Assembly (NCBI GenBank): GCA_027019685.1
Contig: JALUWH010000265.1
Span: 1-7,277 of the forward strand
DNA from: Ghiorsea sp.
GTDB lineage: Bacteria > Pseudomonadota > Zetaproteobacteria > Mariprofundales > Mariprofundaceae
Direction of reading: 5' to 3'
Length of the DNA stretch: 7,277 nt
The position numbers and the translations under genes were made by a program. Of this stretch, positions 5,781 to 7,277 are shown one piece after another. The first letter of the stretch is position 1. The number at the start of each line of letters is the position of its first letter. The notes below the pieces were generated by a model, which was given only the letters and a program-made list of their open reading frames with translations, had not been told where the DNA came from and did not search any database.

Positions 5781-7244
5781 ATGACTGAGGTCGTTTTTCC
5801 TTTCCCATTTCCACAACATTTGGATCTTATCCTTCCTGAAATTATTTTAGCAGTGATGGGTATGGTTACATTGATGATGAGTGTATTTATTTCCAAGTCA
5901 CGGCAAAATATTGTGGCTTGGACAGCTATCCTATCGGTTGTGGCGGCTGGTGCAGTTTTGCTGTCAGTGTCTGGTTCAGAGCATCAGCATACTTTTTATG
6001 GTTACTTTTTATTGGATCCGCTTGCAACTTATGCCAAGTTATTAATGATTGTAGCCACAGTTTTTGGCATGTTATTGTCCTTGAATTATATTAAAGACTT
6101 AGCCAATGTAGGCGAATATTACACGTTAATGTTATTTGCACTTTTGGGTATGCTATTGATGGTGTCGGCAAATAACTTTGTCATTATGTATCTAGGGCTA
6201 GAGCTTATGGCTTTGTCTGTGTATGTGTTGGTGGGTTATCAACGCGATGTACTACGTTCTACAGAAGCTTCGTTGAAATACTTTATTCTTGGCGCACTAT
6301 CATCATGTATGCTGTTGTATGGTTTAACATTTTTATATGGAACTACTGGTAGTTTCTTCTTTGCAGAGATGGGCGAAATTATTGCTGGCACAGGTGAGAA
6401 TGAACGTCTAGCAGTATTAACAGGTATGTTGTTTGTTTTGGCAGGCTTGGCATTTAAAGTATCCGTTGCACCATTTCACATGTGGACACCTGATGCTTAT
6501 GAAGGCGCACCAACGCCAATCACTGCGTTTATGTCTGTTGCACCAAAAGTTGCAGGTTTGATTGTATTTATGCGAATCGTGGAAGAAGTTTTCCAAAGTT
6601 TGCAAACTGAATATACAACGATTCTTACTATCTTTGCTATATTGTCTATGGCGGTCGGTAATATTGCAGCTATTGCCCAGCGTAATATCAAACGCATGTT
6701 GGCGTACTCTACGATTGGGCATGTTGGTTTCATTCTTTTGGGTATGATTGCTGGAACCTTGCAGGGTTATACTGCAATTATGATTTATATGACCATTTAT
6801 TTATTTATGACTATGGGTGTATTTGCCATTATTATTATGATGCGTAGGGATGATATACAAGGCGAATTACTGGATGATTTTGCTGGGCTATCTAAAGTGC
6901 GCCCAGGGTATGCTTTAGCTATGGGGCTGTTGATGTTCTCTATGGCAGGTATCCCTTTCCTAGGTGGTTTCTGGGCTAAATACGCAGTATTCATGGCTGC
7001 AATTGAACAAGGCCATATTGTGTTAGCGACTTTTGGTGTGTTGTTTTCAGCTATTGGTGCGTTTTATTATATCCGTATTGTTAAATACATGTATTTTGAT
7101 GAAGAGCGCGTAAGTTTCAACTTTGCTAAGAGTGTTCCTTTACAGGTAACGGTTGTGCTTTCAACAATTATCATTGTTGCGATTGGTTTGTATCCAGATC
7201 CAGTCATGCAGATATGTAAACTGGCACTTGCAGGTTTCGTTTAA
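5781..7244 (+). CDS. nuoN: NADH-quinone oxidoreductase subunit N (complex I, ND2-like proton channel)
   Basis: Antiporter-like subunit nearest NuoK and the last gene of the usual nuo operon. The 487-aa length matches the family (E. coli 485), with about fourteen membrane segments. The Proton_antipo_M core is about 130-425. Channel residues are Glu141 (YLGLELMALSVYVLVGY), Lys226 (AGLAFKVSVAPFHMWTPDAYEG), Lys256 (SVAPKVAG), His314 (STIGHVGF) and Lys400 (GGFWAKY). They match E. coli Glu133, Lys217, Lys247, the TM10-region His, and Lys395. FHMWTPDAYEGAPTPITAF (232-250) is a clear NuoN signature. The N-terminal tip has a short Phe-Pro alternation (residues 6-11) before the first helix. The protein ends in YPDPVMQICKLALAGFV, the typical NuoN terminus, so the gene is complete. 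Only 33 bases remain after the stop, too few to show a terminator or the next gene. Confidence 0.98.
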   Translation: MTEVVFPFPFPQHLDLILPEIILAVMGMVTLMMSVFISKSRQNIVAWTAILSVVAAGAVLLSVSGSEHQHTFYGYFLLDPLATYAKLLMIVATVFGMLLSLNYIKDLANVGEYYTLMLFALLGMLLMVSANNFVIMYLGLELMALSVYVLVGYQRDVLRSTEASLKYFILGALSSCMLLYGLTFLYGTTGSFFFAEMGEIIAGTGENERLAVLTGMLFVLAGLAFKVSVAPFHMWTPDAYEGAPTPITAFMSVAPKVAGLIVFMRIVEEVFQSLQTEYTTILTIFAILSMAVGNIAAIAQRNIKRMLAYSTIGHVGFILLGMIAGTLQGYTAIMIYMTIYLFMTMGVFAIIIMMRRDDIQGELLDDFAGLSKVRPGYALAMGLLMFSMAGIPFLGGFWAKYAVFMAAIEQGHIVLATFGVLFSAIGAFYYIRIVKYMYFDEERVSFNFAKSVPLQVTVVLSTIIIVAIGLYPDPVMQICKLALAGFV

Positions 7245-7277
7245 TTACATATTTATACTTATTTGACCGACATGATA

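Noticed and set aside
5610..5819. Minus-strand open frame across the nuoM/nuoN junction (69 codons)
   Set aside because: Although it spans the junction with the palindrome, it is antisense to conserved coding sequence and has no recognisable features.
6417..6747. Overlapping open frames on both strands inside nuoN (61-101 codons)
   Set aside because: All lie within the conserved NuoN channel region. The 101-codon frame is rich in Cys, His and Asn, as expected from reading T-rich membrane codons backwards.
6797..6994. Minus-strand open frame opposite the 3' part of nuoN (65 codons)
   Set aside because: Shadow of conserved coding sequence.
7245..7277. Promoter, terminator or start of a next gene in the 33-base tail after nuoN
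   Set aside because: It contains a TATACT (7254-7259), a TTGACC (7263-7268) and an ATG (7272), but the boxes are in the wrong order for one promoter, there is no ribosome site before the ATG, and no hairpin is visible before the window ends.
1..7277. Strong excess of G and T over C and A on the + strand
   Set aside because: Expected from dense + strand coding of hydrophobic membrane proteins (T at the second codon position) and ordinary strand skew; not evidence of transfer.

Overview
The window is the distal, membrane-arm half of an operon for the proton-pumping NADH:quinone oxidoreductase (respiratory complex I, NDH-1). Seven genes lie head to tail on the + strand in the canonical order: nuoH (5' end cut off by the window), nuoI, nuoJ, nuoK, nuoL, nuoM and nuoN. 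Together they fill all but about 90 bases. No mobile element, RNA gene, CRISPR array or unfamiliar gene is present, and nothing here looks like an undescribed system.

Organism: a Gram-negative, respiring bacterium, most likely a proteobacterium. The NuoI is of the short (about 160 aa) alphaproteobacterial/mitochondrial type with two 4Fe-4S motifs. NuoH has the Glu-rich quinone-loop signature of that group, and NuoJ carries its membrane Glu at the position I associate with that lineage. DNA composition is AT-leaning (about 32-47% GC in three 60-base lines counted by hand). Protein style and composition would fit a marine Zetaproteobacterium (Mariprofundus/Ghiorsea-like), but this is a recollection-based guess and not demonstrated. 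If correct, the complex might run partly in reverse to make NADH during iron or hydrogen oxidation.

Layout: nuoH 2-760 (quinone-site and connecting subunit), nuoI 764-1252 (peripheral 2x[4Fe-4S] subunit), nuoJ 1268-1852 and nuoK 1852-2157 (small membrane subunits, TAATG overlap), nuoL 2170-4173, nuoM 4190-5767 and nuoN 5781-7244 (three antiporter-like proton channels). Intergenic gaps are 3, 15, -1, 12, 16 and 13 bases. Each gene has a purine-rich ribosome site in its gap or in the end of the gene before it. No internal promoter or terminator is visible, so the block is almost certainly one transcript that began upstream of the window.

How the genes work together: electrons reach NuoI (clusters N6a/N6b) from the peripheral arm, pass to quinone in the chamber formed with NuoH, and the energy released travels along charged residues of NuoH-J-K into NuoN, NuoM and NuoL. 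All the key ionisable residues of the three antiporter-like subunits can be found, so every subunit looks functional. The only non-coding structures worth noting are a perfect 8-bp inverted repeat at the 3' end of nuoM, just before the nuoN ribosome site, and a 9-bp tandem duplication in the first codons of nuoM.
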